DNA of 64,000 bases from Azospirillum rugosum (GTDB lineage Bacteria; Pseudomonadota; Alphaproteobacteria; Azospirillales; Azospirillaceae), in the NCBI RefSeq assembly GCF_017876155.1, contig NZ_JAGINP010000002.1:124001-188000 (forward strand), in the 5' to 3' direction. Shown here in pieces: positions 38,199 to 47,313 of the stretch. Positions within the stretch are counted from its first letter, which is position 1. The number at the start of each line of letters is the position of its first letter. The notes under the pieces were generated by a model that did not search any database, was not told where the DNA came from, and saw only the letters and a list, made by a program, of their open reading frames with translations. A program made the translations under genes and the position numbers.

Positions 38199-39011
38199 AT
38201 GCTGTTCGACCGCCACATGGCCGCGACCTTCCGCAAGCTCGGTCGCTCCGCCATCTACACGCCGCCAGCCGGAGCGGTGGTCCCTTGCCAAGTCATGCCG
38301 GCAACCAAGCCGCTCCAGTTCGGCGAGTTGGAACTGCCGGTCGGCGTCGGTGGATTCGACCTGCTTCGGAAGGAGGTGACGCCCGCCGTTGGCGGCGTGC
38401 TCAACGTGGGAGGCGTCACCTACCCGGTGGACGTGCCGGTGGTGCCGTTTCCGCCCGACCAGGACCCGGACGGCCTGCGCTGGCGGCTGCTGTGCGGCTG
38501 GGGGCTCCCGGCCGTCTACCAGATCACCGCGGGCGGCAGCCGCCCCCGCGGTTCGGAGTGGGTCGTGGCCGCGGACGCCCCGGCGGGGGCGGATGCGGTG
38601 ACGATTTCCGGCACGCTGGCCTCGGGGCAGCTTCGCCCCGGCGACGCCTTCACCGTGCCGGGCCACCCCGCCGCTTACGTGGCCGCTGGCGCCGTTGCGG
38701 CGGTTGGCGGGCGTTTCCCTTCGGTGCCGGTTTCCCCGGCCCTGTCGGCGCCCGTCGCGGCCGGGACGCCCGTGCTGTTCGCCTTCGCTGCCGACTGCCC
38801 GGTGCGGGCCTACCCGCTGGCCGCCGCCGGCACGCTGGCGGGCTCCATCGTCACCAGCGCGACGACCTTCCTCATCATCGCCGGCTCACTCCCAGCGGAG
38901 CCCACGCCCGGCAACAGCCTTGCCGTGGGCGGTCGGGTGCGTGAGGTGGTGGGGGTGTTCGCACACAACCTGGGGACCACGCCGCTCGCCTGGGAGGTGC
39001 AGGTGAAATGA
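38199..39011 (+). CDS. head-tail joining protein (gpFII-like) with C-terminal beta domain
   Basis: A 270-aa protein. The first 90 residues (MLFDRHMAATFRKLGRSAIY, LELPVGVGGFDLLRKEV, VGGVTYPVDVPVVPFPPD) resemble the phage head-tail joining family PF13856 / lambda FII. The rest is a beta-rich virion module (DAVTISGTLASGQLRPGDAF, then YVAAGAVAAVGGRFPSVPV) of a type often grafted on phage structural proteins. ATG 38199 has GGAGG 7 nt upstream. Confidence 0.75.
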   Translation: MLFDRHMAATFRKLGRSAIYTPPAGAVVPCQVMPATKPLQFGELELPVGVGGFDLLRKEVTPAVGGVLNVGGVTYPVDVPVVPFPPDQDPDGLRWRLLCGWGLPAVYQITAGGSRPRGSEWVVAADAPAGADAVTISGTLASGQLRPGDAFTVPGHPAAYVAAGAVAAVGGRFPSVPVSPALSAPVAAGTPVLFAFAADCPVRAYPLAAAGTLAGSIVTSATTFLIIAGSLPAEPTPGNSLAVGGRVREVVGVFAHNLGTTPLAWEVQVK

Positions 39012-39457
39012 TCGACGTTCCCGCTGTTCACGCCGCCCTGCTCGGCCCGCTGGAGGGAGGGCCGATCCCGCCGGAGCGCATCGCGCGCAAGGGCAAACAG
39101 TTCACCCCGCCGGACGGCGACGTCCCGCACGCCCGCATCGCGATTGCCTGGGAGTTCAACGGCAAAACCGGGGCGGCGCTGTGGGAAGGCGTCGGGATGC
39201 TGCAGGTCCTCGTCTGTGCCCCGCTGGGCATTGACGAGGACGCGCTGCATGTGGAGGCCGCAAAGGTCGCCGCCCTGTACCGGCCGCACCTCGACGCCAC
39301 GCCGCTCGCGTACGGCGTGCGCGTCGTCCAGCTGGCGACCGACGCCGCGACCGAGTTGGACGACCGCGGCGCCACCGCCACCGGCGATCCGGCGCGGTGG
39401 TTGGCGGTGCCGGTCCACGTCGATTTCCGCGTGGAGCGCATCGACACCGCCGCCTGA
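39008..39457 (+). CDS. phage tail terminator-like protein (gpU-like / DUF4128)
   Basis: A 149-aa alpha/beta protein. The C-terminal DPARWLAVPVHVDFRVERID and the central pattern resemble tail completion proteins of the gpU / DUF4128 group, which cap the tail tube. The assignment is by position (between the FII-like and tail tube genes) and general pattern. It overlaps the upstream gene by ATGA. Confidence 0.7.
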   Translation: MIDVPAVHAALLGPLEGGPIPPERIARKGKQFTPPDGDVPHARIAIAWEFNGKTGAALWEGVGMLQVLVCAPLGIDEDALHVEAAKVAALYRPHLDATPLAYGVRVVQLATDAATELDDRGATATGDPARWLAVPVHVDFRVERIDTAA

Positions 39458-39473
39458 TCCATCAGTTCCGCAA

Positions 39474-39506
39474 CCGCCGCCCGGCACCCGCCCGGCGGCA
39501 TTTTTT
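39474..39506 (+). terminator. terminator upstream of 39528 gene
   Basis: The stem CCGCCG (39474-39479) with CGGCGG (39493-39498), plus an inner GGC/GCC, is followed by CATTTTTT. The T6 run ends 21 bp before ATG 39528. Confidence 0.7.
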
Positions 39507-39527
39507 GTGCCTAAGGAGGGCACGTTC

Positions 39528-39878
39528 ATGGCGCAGATTTCCGCGCAGAAACTGGTCGAAACCGGGGCAGCCCCGGTCATGACGAACGCCTCGACGGGCG
39601 GCGACAGCTTCACGAACACGGGCTCCGAGGCCCTGCTGCTCAAGAACAGCAGCGGCTCGGCGGTGACCGTGACGCTGAAGTCCCGCAACACCGCCCCCGT
39701 GATCGACGGCTACGGCACGGTGTCGAAGCCGGATACCGCGATCACGGTCCCGGCCAACGGCATCGCCATCGCCGGCCCCTTCCCGCAGCGGGCCTACAAC
39801 GACCCGGCCACGAGCCGCCTGTCCCTCACCTACACCTCGTCCGGCGCCACGTCGGTCGCGGTCATCGCCCTGAAGTAA
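39528..39878 (+). CDS. hypothetical phage structural protein
   Basis: A 116-aa beta-rich protein (MAQISAQKLVETGAAPVMTN, GSEALLLKNSSGSAVTVTLK, VTVPANGIAIAGPFPQRAYN). The pattern resembles small tail or head-fiber domains that coat virions. A strong AAGGAGGG ribosome site precedes ATG 39528, implying high expression. It lies between tail terminator-like and tail tube genes. Confidence 0.75.
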   Translation: MAQISAQKLVETGAAPVMTNASTGGDSFTNTGSEALLLKNSSGSAVTVTLKSRNTAPVIDGYGTVSKPDTAITVPANGIAIAGPFPQRAYNDPATSRLSLTYTSSGATSVAVIALK

Positions 39879-39890
39879 GGAGCGCCTTCC

Positions 39891-40337
39891 ATGACGATCA
39901 ACACGAGCATCGACGCGGCCGCCGGCCGCATGTTCACCATGAAGGTCTCGGACGGCAACGCGCCCCCGACCTTCCTCACCATCGGCGGCGGCAAGTCGCT
40001 GCGCCTGTCGATCAACGGCGCGCCGGTCGAAATCTCCAACAGCGCGTCGGGCGGCTGGAAGGAGTACCTGCCCGGCGCCGGCCTGAAGGAGATGACCGCC
40101 TCCCTCCAGGGCATCTTCGACAGCAAGACGGTCGGTGCCCGCAAGGTGTGGGACGCGGCCTTCGCCGTGGGCGTCGGCGGCTACATCGAGGCGCAGATCA
40201 TCTCCGGGCACGGCGACTACTTCGTCGGCGTGTTCGTCGTCGAGTCCTACGAGCGCTCCGGCGACGACGGCCAGGCCGAGCAGTTCAGCTGCACCCTGAA
40301 GTCCCACGGCCAGCCGTCCTACGTCGCGGCGCCGTAA
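39891..40337 (+). CDS. phage major tail tube protein
   Basis: A 148-aa protein of the TP901-1/lambda V-type tail tube group: GGGKSLRLSINGAPVEISN, GWKEYLPGAGLKEMTASLQG, then KVWDAAFAVG and VVESYERSGDDGQAEQFSCT with the closing LKSHGQP. Rings of this protein build the tail tube. Position before the tail chaperone genes is standard. Confidence 0.87.
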   Translation: MTINTSIDAAAGRMFTMKVSDGNAPPTFLTIGGGKSLRLSINGAPVEISNSASGGWKEYLPGAGLKEMTASLQGIFDSKTVGARKVWDAAFAVGVGGYIEAQIISGHGDYFVGVFVVESYERSGDDGQAEQFSCTLKSHGQPSYVAAP

Positions 40338-40472
40338 CCGCCACCTCCTGACCCGGACCAGGACCAGCGTCGGCCCAGCCGACCACCCGCGCGAGGTGCG
40401 GGCGGCGGAGCGTCCGGGATGCGCTCCGCCGCCCTTCGCGATCATCCCCATTCCTGATCCCGAGGAATCATC

Positions 40473-41303
40473 ATGACCATGCCCATTTCGGCCGCGGGCC
40501 TGTACAGCTTCGACCCGATCGCCGACGCGCTAAAGAGCAACGGCGAGTTGCTGGTCGCCGCCGAGCAGTCGCTGAACGAGGCCGAGGCCAAGGCCACCGC
40601 CGCCAAGGATGCCGCCACCGAAGCGGCCAAGGCGTGCGACGCCAACCCCGACGACGACGCTGCCCACGACGCGTCCCGGAAGGCCGCCGCCAAGGCCGGC
40701 GACCTCTCGGCCGATGCCGAGACCAAGCGCACGATGGTGGAGACCCTGCGCACCATCCTGGGCAACATGGAGAAGGACGCCGAGAAGCGCACCCTGCGGC
40801 CCAACTACCTGCTGCGTCCGCCGACCCTCCGCCTGACCGGCAAGTTCGACCAGCTCGCCTGCGAACTGCCGATCAACCCCAGCGACCGCGCCATGTTCCG
40901 CGTCATGAAGGAGGCGGTGGAGACGTCGGGGGGCGATTACGGCATCACCGACCAGGATCCGGATTTCCAGGCGCTGGTGAAGGCGTTCCGCGAGAGCGGC
41001 GGCCCCAGCGTGCCGAAGGAGGTCGCTGGCCTGTTCGAGGACCTGTACACCCGGGTCTGCGACCATCCGGCGGTGCGGCGGATGCAGGCCCAGCGCAAGC
41101 GCTACTACCAGGAAAGCCGCGAGCTGAAGCTGAAGCTCCACGTCGCCGGCGTCCAGGGTCTGCCCGGCGGTGAGGCCTTCGCCGTCGTTGACAGCATGGC
41201 GACGCCCGACAGCATCGACCTGATCCCGCTGGACCAGATCGACAGCATCCTCGCCAAGATCGAGGAGCTGGGCACGCTGCGGGGCCGCGAGGGAAACTCC
41301 TGA
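40473..41303 (+). CDS. tail assembly chaperone, gpG-like (frameshift donor)
   Basis: A 276-aa protein. The N-terminal half is an Ala/Asp/Lys-rich helical segment (about 25-85), followed by YLLRPPTLRLTGKFDQLACE and a helical C-terminus. It occupies the position of lambda gpG between tail tube and tape measure. A slippery GGGAAAC at 41291-41297 lies just before its stop and leads into the -1 frame. It is longer than lambda G (140 aa). ATG 40473 has GAGGA seven nt upstream; ATG 40479 is an alternative. Confidence 0.85.
   Translation: MTMPISAAGLYSFDPIADALKSNGELLVAAEQSLNEAEAKATAAKDAATEAAKACDANPDDDAAHDASRKAAAKAGDLSADAETKRTMVETLRTILGNMEKDAEKRTLRPNYLLRPPTLRLTGKFDQLACELPINPSDRAMFRVMKEAVETSGGDYGITDQDPDFQALVKAFRESGGPSVPKEVAGLFEDLYTRVCDHPAVRRMQAQRKRYYQESRELKLKLHVAGVQGLPGGEAFAVVDSMATPDSIDLIPLDQIDSILAKIEELGTLRGREGNS
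41291..41297 (+). promoter_or_regulatory. -1 programmed ribosomal frameshift site GGGAAAC
   Basis: The heptamer is in the canonical X-XXY-YYZ register: G, GGA, AAC in the gpG frame. Two codons later comes the stop TGA 41301-41303. After a -1 slip, the reading frame is open to 41716. Lambda uses GGGAAAG at the same place for gpG-GT. Confidence 0.85.
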
Positions 41304-41716
41304 GGCTCGTCGTAGCTGTCGCGACGGAGCCGGACCTCTACCAGGAGGACAGCATCGGGCCATGGCGGGTTGGGGACGAGGAGTACGTCTGCAACCCGCG
41401 CTGGTACCTCCCGTCCTGGTGCTGGACCATGCTGACGCTGTGGCGGCTCTACCGCGGCAGCGGCGGCATGGGGTCCGGGCACCTGCCCGAGTCCGGCGGC
41501 ACCTTCGACCAGCCGTCGAAGATGATGCAGGCCTTCTTCGTGATGGACGCCATGGCGGCGGAACTCATGGAGGAGCGCAAGCCGGGCAAGATCACCAAGC
41601 GCGACGTCGCCGACATCAAGGCCCACATCGACCGCACGCTGGAAGTGCACCCGGACGGCGAAGCCACCGGGCAGTTGCTGGAGGCGGTCATGAAGGCGCG
41701 GCGGCGGGGGGATTGA
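41297..41716 (+). CDS. tail assembly chaperone frameshift extension, gpT-like
   Basis: This open frame of 139 codons continues from the slippery site without a stop: LLRLVVAVATEP, then a Trp/Tyr-rich stretch NPRWYLPSWCWTMLTLWRLY and helical KITKRDVADIKAHIDRTLE. Frameshifting would give a gpG-GT-like fusion of about 414 aa, where the T part binds the tape measure. An internal ATG at 41429 exists, but it lacks a ribosome site and would omit the conserved Trp block. No separate start in 41297-41428 is convincing, supporting frameshift expression. Confidence 0.78.
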   Translation, partial: LLRLVVAVATEPDLYQEDSIGPWRVGDEEYVCNPRWYLPSWCWTMLTLWRLYRGSGGMGSGHLPESGGTFDQPSKMMQAFFVMDAMAAELMEERKPGKITKRDVADIKAHIDRTLEVHPDGEATGQLLEAVMKARRRGD

Positions 41717-41719
41717 CCC

Positions 41720-42346
41720 ATGGCACCACGCAGCGTTTCCTTCGACCGGGTCGTGCGGACGATCATCCAGGGCGCGGAGCAGACCGTGCAGCGCGCTCTG
41801 GTCGACCGGGTCAAGCGGGAGTTGGGCCGCGTCGAAGCCGAGGCGCGGCCTGATTCCCACGAGCGGTGGATTGACCGGCACCGCGGCGCGCCGATCGAGG
41901 CGATATCGCCCTATGGCGTGGCCTACTTCGAGTTCTCGTACATCCCGACCATCATCGGCTTCGCCGCCTCGCTGCTGCGGGAGTCGTCGCCTGTGGATTT
42001 CGTCAACCCCGATGACAAGGTGTACCGGGACAGCCACGCCGTTTTCGTGCACGGGGATCAGGCCGGCATCCTGCGGGAGGGCGCCGACCTGTCGTTCCTC
42101 ACGAAGTTCGACCAGTCGGAAGAGTTCATCGTCACCGACCTGCAACCCTATGCGCGGCGCATCGAAATCCCGCGCCGGAACGGGCAACCCTTCTCGAAAC
42201 AGGCGCCGAAGGGCGTCTACCAGATTTGCACCTCCGCCGTGGCGCGCCGGTTCGCCCGCACGGTGTCCGCCCGCTTCGTGTGGGTGAAGTTCTCCGGGCA
42301 GGAAGGCACCGAGGCCTATCCCGCCATGTCCATCCAGGCGCGCTGA
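41720..42346 (+). CDS. hypothetical phage tail protein
   Basis: A 208-aa protein. The N-terminal helical part (MAPRSVSFDRVVRTIIQGAE, VKRELGRVEAEARPD) and later GVAYFEFSYIPTIIGFA, KVYRDSHAVFVHGDQ suggest a minor tail protein in the range of HK97 gp10 / lambda Z-like proteins, but I could not assign a family. It starts three bp after the chaperone extension and ends before a strong terminator. Confidence 0.7.
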   Translation: MAPRSVSFDRVVRTIIQGAEQTVQRALVDRVKRELGRVEAEARPDSHERWIDRHRGAPIEAISPYGVAYFEFSYIPTIIGFAASLLRESSPVDFVNPDDKVYRDSHAVFVHGDQAGILREGADLSFLTKFDQSEEFIVTDLQPYARRIEIPRRNGQPFSKQAPKGVYQICTSAVARRFARTVSARFVWVKFSGQEGTEAYPAMSIQAR

Positions 42347-42368
42347 GCGTCGCTGTTCCGCCACCGCA

Positions 42369-42403
42369 ACAGGGTCGCCCGCTGGGCGGCCCTGTCCTTT
42401 TTT
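42369..42403 (+). terminator. strong terminator just upstream of tape-measure start
   Basis: A 12-bp stem (42369-42380 with 42384-42395, one T-G pair) with a GCT loop is followed by CCTTTTTT (T-run 42398-42403). The T-run ends only 10 bp before ATG 42414, so it would cut transcription into the tape measure unless antiterminated or translated through. Confidence 0.82.
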
Positions 42404-42413
42404 GGGGCCGCCC

Positions 42414-43016
42414 ATGACCGAACAAATCGCCAGCCTGACCATCGACAACTCCGGCGCGGTGGACAAGATCGCCGAGGTCGAGGCCGGGCTTCGTTCCATC
42501 GAGCCGGCGGCCGACGTGGCGAACAAGGCCCTCGCCAAGCATGGTCAGCAGGGCGCCGCCGCGGTGGAGAACGTCGGCGGGGCGGTGGAGAACAACACCA
42601 AGCGGCTCGCCGCCTACGGCCGGGACTTCCAGAGCATCGCCCGCGCGCTGGGGATCTACACCGACGCCGCGGAACGCGTGCAACGCGTCACCGAACAGGC
42701 CAAGCGCGCCGTCGACGCCGGCCGGATCAGCCAGGAACAGGCGAACAAGGTCATCGAGGAGGCGCGCCTCCGCTACGACGAGACGGCCCGCACCGCCGCT
42801 GCGGCGGCCAAGGAGGTGGAGCGCGCGGCGCAGGACCAGGCGCGCGCCACCGAGGCCAGCCAAGCCTTGGTGCCGGAGCCCGTCAGGTCGGCGGTCACTC
42901 CTTCCACATCGGTCGTGAACCGCCCGGCCGGCTTCACCGCCAGCCGGACCAGCCCTGCTCCCTTGGCCGTGGCGAAGTCGATGCCCGCCATGTTCTGCGC
43001 GGCCAAGGCCGCGTAG
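42414..43016 (+). pseudogene. tape measure protein, N-terminal fragment (broken by inversion)
   Basis: ATG 42414 begins a tape-measure-like N-terminus (MTEQIASLTIDNSGAVDKIA, then alanine/charged coiled coil AERVQRVTEQAKRAVDAG, EQANKVIEEARLRYDETA). True coding sequence runs to about 42877 (154 codons, to ...ASQALVPE). After that the frame continues into the inverted segment as nonsense to the stop at 43016. The rest of the protein is on the opposite strand at 45706-42878. No functional protein is expected from this fragment in the present orientation. Confidence 0.8.
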
Positions 43017-45754
43017 CTGGCGAGGTCGGGGCCGGGGGCGTTGAAGGCGTCCGCCCGGTCCCGGCCAACCAGCATGGCGCGATAGCCCAGCGGGTCGATC
43101 ATGTAGATGTTCAGCGCCGAGTTGATCAGCACCGGCTCGATCTGCCGGGCCCGGCCGTAGCAGCCGGGCTTATACCGGCCGGTCAGCTCGGCGGTGCCCT
43201 TCGCCAGGGCGTCGTTCCGCGCCTCCTTGGCCTTGTCCGGGTCCTTCGTCTCGCGCAGGACCCGGTTGTATTCGATCGTCGCCTGGGCCGCGACCTGGGC
43301 CGCCGGGCTGAGCGAGGCGGTCGCCCGCGCCAGCACCTGCGCATCCTGCGCCGCCTCCACCATTTGGGTGTGGCGGTCACGCAGGGTGGCGTCGGACTTG
43401 GCGACGGCACCCTCATAGAGCTTGTCTTCGGTGCGCTGCGGCAGGCTCTCGCCGGGCTTCTGGCCGCGCCGCCTCAACTCCGCCTGACGCGCCTGCTCAT
43501 AGTCGCGGGCAACGCCGGCATGGGCGTCCATGACGCGCGTCTGGCGCTCCACCTCCATCGTGAACGCCTGGACCGGGTCCATGGCGTCCAGCAGCTGCAT
43601 CTTGTACAGCCCGATCAGGCGCGTCGCCTCGCGCTGCGGCATGGCGCCGGCCGCCACGGTGTCGGCGAGCAGCTTCTGCTTGTTGCCGAACGCCTCGGTC
43701 GCGGTGATCGCCGGGTCAAGGGAGCGGGCGAAGTCGCCGGCCAGATTGGACAGCCGCACGTATTCCGCGCGCACGCTCTCCGCCCACGCCTTGATGGCGT
43801 CGGCGCTCTCCTCCGCCTTCAGGGCGGCCAGCTCATGCGCGTCCGCCTGCCGGCCGGAGTCGGTCAGGTAGTTGCCCCACCCGGCCTGCGACCACTCCAG
43901 GCGCTGTATCCGGGTCGCCCGCGACGGTTCGGCGGCGTTCTCCGCCACCTTGTCCACGACGTTCGAGGCGAAATTCTTGATGTTGTTCCAGCCGCGCTCA
44001 ATGGCGGACAGCTTGTCGGCCGCGCCCTTCGCGCGGTCCTCGATGGCCTTCAGGAGCAGCGCCTGCGCGCGCTCCATGTTGCCCTGGTCGACATAGTTCC
44101 GGATCACCCGCCGCTGGGCGTCATCGAACATGCCGTAGCGCTGCGTCAGCTCGTCCACGCCCTTCGACGGGTCGATGAACAGCTTCGTCAGGTCGGCGGC
44201 GGCCTTGTCGGTGTCCTGCGCCGTGGCGAGCGCCCAATCGTGCGTCGCGGCGGTGAGGCCGGCGAGCACGCCGGCGCCGATCTTGCCGGTGCCCGCGTAG
44301 GAGGTGGCGATGTCGCGCGCCGACGCGCGGGACAGGTCGGAGGTGGCGGCGATCTGCTTCGCCATGGTGGCGAAGCCTTCGGTCGTCAGGCCGGCGGCGT
44401 TGCCGGACAGCGCCGAGACGCGCTCGAACTCCCGCATGTCGGCGTTCAGCCGCTGCACGCCATAGGCGACGATGCTGAGCCCAGCCGCCAGCGCCAGCAC
44501 CGGTGCCGCCATGGCGACGAAGCGGCCGGCGGCCAGCAACGCCTCCTTGCCAGCGAAGGCCAGCCCTTCCGCGATCTGCGGCCCCTGCTGAACCAGGATC
44601 GTCAGCGCGCCCGTTCCAGCCTGCGCCTGGACGGCGATGTCCGAGAGCTGAGGCACCAGCACCTGGAGGGCGCGGGAATGCGCGCGGGCGCCGTTGGCAG
44701 CACCGAAATAGGCGGTCTCCTGATCCCGCAGGGCCTGCGACAGCTTGGTGTGCTGCGCTTCGTCGATGCCGCCGTTCTCAGCACCGCGCTTCAGGGCCTC
44801 GTCCAGGGTTGCTTGGGCCTCTGCGAAGCGGCGCTTCGCCGCCGCTCCCCGGTCCAGAGAGTCGATGACCCGCTGGAGGGCGTCGGCGTCCTTCTGTGCG
44901 TCCTCGAAGACCGACGCTGACGCAGCGGCCGAGCCGCGGGCCACGTTCGCCGGCTGGACGCCGAGCAGCCTGTTGAACTCCTCCTGCGCCGTGGCGGCCC
45001 GCTGCGTGGCCCGCTCGCGCTCGATCAGCGCGCGGGTGGCCTCCTCCTCCTGCTTCTGGACGCGCCGAAGGGCCTCCGCGCGCTCGTTCTCAGCCCGGAC
45101 CAGCGGGTCGTGAGCCGCCGTCACCTCCTTCAGGATGGCCGCGCGCTCCTCCTCCGCGACGTTGGCCTGTTCGAGGATGCGGGTGACGCGGTTGGTCTCT
45201 TCGACCAGCCGGACCTGCTCGGCATAGACCGGGTTGTACCGACGCCGCACCTGCTCCAGGGATTCCGCCAGGGCGGCCTGGGCCTGGGCCTGCTCCTCCG
45301 CGGCGCGGGCGGCCTCCTGGAACACCGCGGCCGATGCGGCGGCGCTGGTGCCCGGCCGGTCGGACGCCCCGGCCCATTCGCTCCACTTCCGCTGGGCGTC
45401 GGCGGCGAGTTGGGTTGCCCGCGCGCCCTCGATCATCTCATGCCGGCGGCGCTCCGCCTCTTCGGTCGCCCGCCGGTCGGCGGCGGCGGCCTGCTGGGCG
45501 GCTTGCTCGCGCTCCCGTTCGGCGCGCACGACCGGGTCCAGCGCGGCGGCGACGGCGGCGAGGATGCGGGTGCGCTCCTCGTCGGTAGCGTTGGCCGCAT
45601 CCAGGGCCGCGGTGACCCGCTTCACCTCGTCGCCGAACTTCGCCGTGGCCGCATAGGTCGGGTCGTACTGGCGGCGGACCTGCTCCAGGCTGGCGGCGAT
45701 GTCCGGGTACGCCGACATCGCACAGCACGCCGTCACCAGCATGACGACGGTCAC
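42773..45754 (-). pseudogene. inverted tape measure body fused to a tail-protein segment
   Basis: This 993-codon reverse-strand open frame lies inside forward-strand tail genes. Residues from about 18 to 830 are tape measure: coiled-coil repeats (SLEQVRRQYDPTYAATAKFG and SLEQVRRRYNPVYAEQVRLV are internal duplicates), a hydrophobic APVLALAAGLSIVAYGV, then the prophage tail-length tape measure domain (GFATMAKQIAATSDLSRASA, WALATAQDTDKAAADLTKLF). From about residue 835 it changes to another tail protein: RYKPGCYGRARQIEPVLINS, NMAGIDFATAKGAGLVRLAV, KPAGRFTTDVEGVTAD. The first 17 and last about 35 codons are shadow sequence beyond the inversion ends. An in-frame ATG at 45718 exists, but no proper promoter or ribosome site. 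Confidence 0.8.
42873..45706. other. 2.83-kb inverted segment
   Basis: The ends are CCGGA (42873-42877) and TCCGG (45702-45706), an inverted 5-bp identity with little similarity beyond. Re-inverting the segment joins ...ALVP to DIAASLEQVRR at the left and ...ADLTGSG to YADIAQHAV at the right, in frame at both ends. It produces one open frame of 1,343 residues from 42414 to 46445. This shows the present order arose by inversion inside the tail genes. Confidence 0.82.
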
Positions 45755-46445
45755 CGCGGCCGATCTGGCGGCTGCCTCCTTCTCCGCGATGCGGGCGGCG
45801 CAACCCGCGGTGCTGGCCTACTGGTACGACGGCGCTTCCACCGTCACGGTGCGGCAGTTCCTGGACGAGATCAGCGACACGGTCGGCGCCTATTGGGGGT
45901 GGAACGAGGCGCGGCAGCTGGAGGTGGCGCGCTACGTCGGCGCCGCCGCGACGCCGGATATCACCTTCACCGACCGTGACCTCGTCCGCATCCGGCCCCT
46001 GCCGGTCGCCCGCCGGCTGAAGACCTTCCGTGTCGGCTACCGCCGGTTCTGGACGGTGTTCGGCGAGCAGGACATGGCGGACGACGTGCTCGGCGCCGAC
46101 CGCGAGGCATTCAAGGCGCAGTACCGGTGGACCGACCCGCAGACGGACGCCACCGCGGCCGCGGCCGCCCTCCTGGCGTCCGAGGAGGAACTGCAATCCC
46201 TGTTCGACGACGTCACCGACGCGACCGCCGAGCGGGCGCGCCGTCTGGCCCTCTTCGCCCCGAAGTCCCGCGCCTTCGAGATTTCCGTGGAGCTGCGGCC
46301 CGGGCTCGTGGCGGGCCAGACGGCGCGGGTCATCAGCAGCCGGTTCGGCCTTACCGCCGGCATGAACTTCGTCGTCATGGAATGCGAGGCAGACGCCCGC
46401 ACCGACACCCACACCCTTGTCTTGCTGGGGACCGTGAATGGCTAA
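45699..46445 (+). pseudogene. phage tail protein, C-terminal fragment
   Basis: A 248-codon open frame. The true content begins at about codon 2 (SGYADIAQHAVTSMTTVTAA) and includes AYWYDGASTVTVRQFLDEIS, TVGAYWGWNEARQLEVARYV and RRLKTFRVGYRRFWTVFGEQ. This is the C-terminal part of a tail protein whose preceding segment (KPAGRFTTDVEGVTADLT) is now on the minus strand at 42878-43170. The ATG at 45699 is likely accidental at the inversion joint. It overlaps the next gene by 8 bp. Confidence 0.75.
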
Positions 46446-47313
46446 CCTGATCATCCTTTGGAACATCGCCAGTGACAGCGGCACGCTTTCCAGCGGCTCC
46501 TGGCTCAGCGGCAACGGCCTCAAACTCGACAACCTGAAGACCCAGGACATCACGGAGGTTGCGCGCACGACCGACACCGCGCCGGCCAGCACGCGCCTGC
46601 GCATCGACATGGGCCACCTCCAGCCGCTGTCGGCTTTCGCCTGGATCAATCACAACGCCCCCGACCTCGCGACCTACGATCTGATCTACAGCAACGCCGC
46701 CGACGGATCGGCGCCGGTCTATTCGGCCACCGGCCTGCGGTTCTGGGAGCCGACGGTGGTCTGGGGGTCACGCCCATTCGGCGCCTTCCCACTCACGTTG
46801 GTCGATAAGGCGTCCTACCCTGGGACACCGATCGCGTTCCATCTGGCGCCGGGCCAATATTACGGCCGCTACGTCTTCGCCAACGCCAAAATCCCAGACG
46901 GCCCATCCTCCTATTTCCAGGCCGGGCGGGTGATGGCGGGGCTCGCCTTCCAGCCGCAGCGCGGCATGGCCTTGGGGGCGGCGATCCGGCCGGTGGACCC
47001 GAGCGATAAGCGCCGGACTCAGGGTGGCGCGCGGCTCGTCCGCAAGCTGCCGAAGTACACAACGTGGAAGATCACACTGCCCTTCCAGACGGAGGCCGAA
47101 GCGCTCGGCGTGTATTTCGACCTGATGCACAAGCTCGGCATCAGCGGCGAAATGCTGATCGTCTGGGACCATGAGAAACCAGCGCCCATTCGAGCGCGGC
47201 TCACGCTTTACTGCGCGCTATCGGATACTTCCGAAATCACTGTCCAGCCTGCATTCGATCACGCGGGCGCGACCTATTGGACCGTCACCTTGGACGTCGA
47301 GGAGCTGATATGA
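46438..47313 (+). CDS. phage tail protein, discoidin-like
   Basis: A 291-aa beta-rich protein: MANLIILWNIASDSGTLSSG, RLRIDMGHLQPLSAFAWINH, GQYYGRYVFANAKIPDG and a C-terminal ITVQPAFDHAGATYWTVTLD. The early part, in which altered coordinates are compared to an axis (LxIDMG...), resembles discoidin / F5-F8 type domains in tail tip proteins. The precise role is unknown. It overlaps both neighbours by short ATG/stop overlaps. Confidence 0.75.
   Translation: MANLIILWNIASDSGTLSSGSWLSGNGLKLDNLKTQDITEVARTTDTAPASTRLRIDMGHLQPLSAFAWINHNAPDLATYDLIYSNAADGSAPVYSATGLRFWEPTVVWGSRPFGAFPLTLVDKASYPGTPIAFHLAPGQYYGRYVFANAKIPDGPSSYFQAGRVMAGLAFQPQRGMALGAAIRPVDPSDKRRTQGGARLVRKLPKYTTWKITLPFQTEAEALGVYFDLMHKLGISGEMLIVWDHEKPAPIRARLTLYCALSDTSEITVQPAFDHAGATYWTVTLDVEELI

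Noticed and set aside
43364-44920. Forward 518-codon frame within the inverted segment
   Set aside because: It would fit the neighbouring gene orientation, but its sequence is a shadow of the tape measure on the minus strand, which has recognisable tape-measure motifs.
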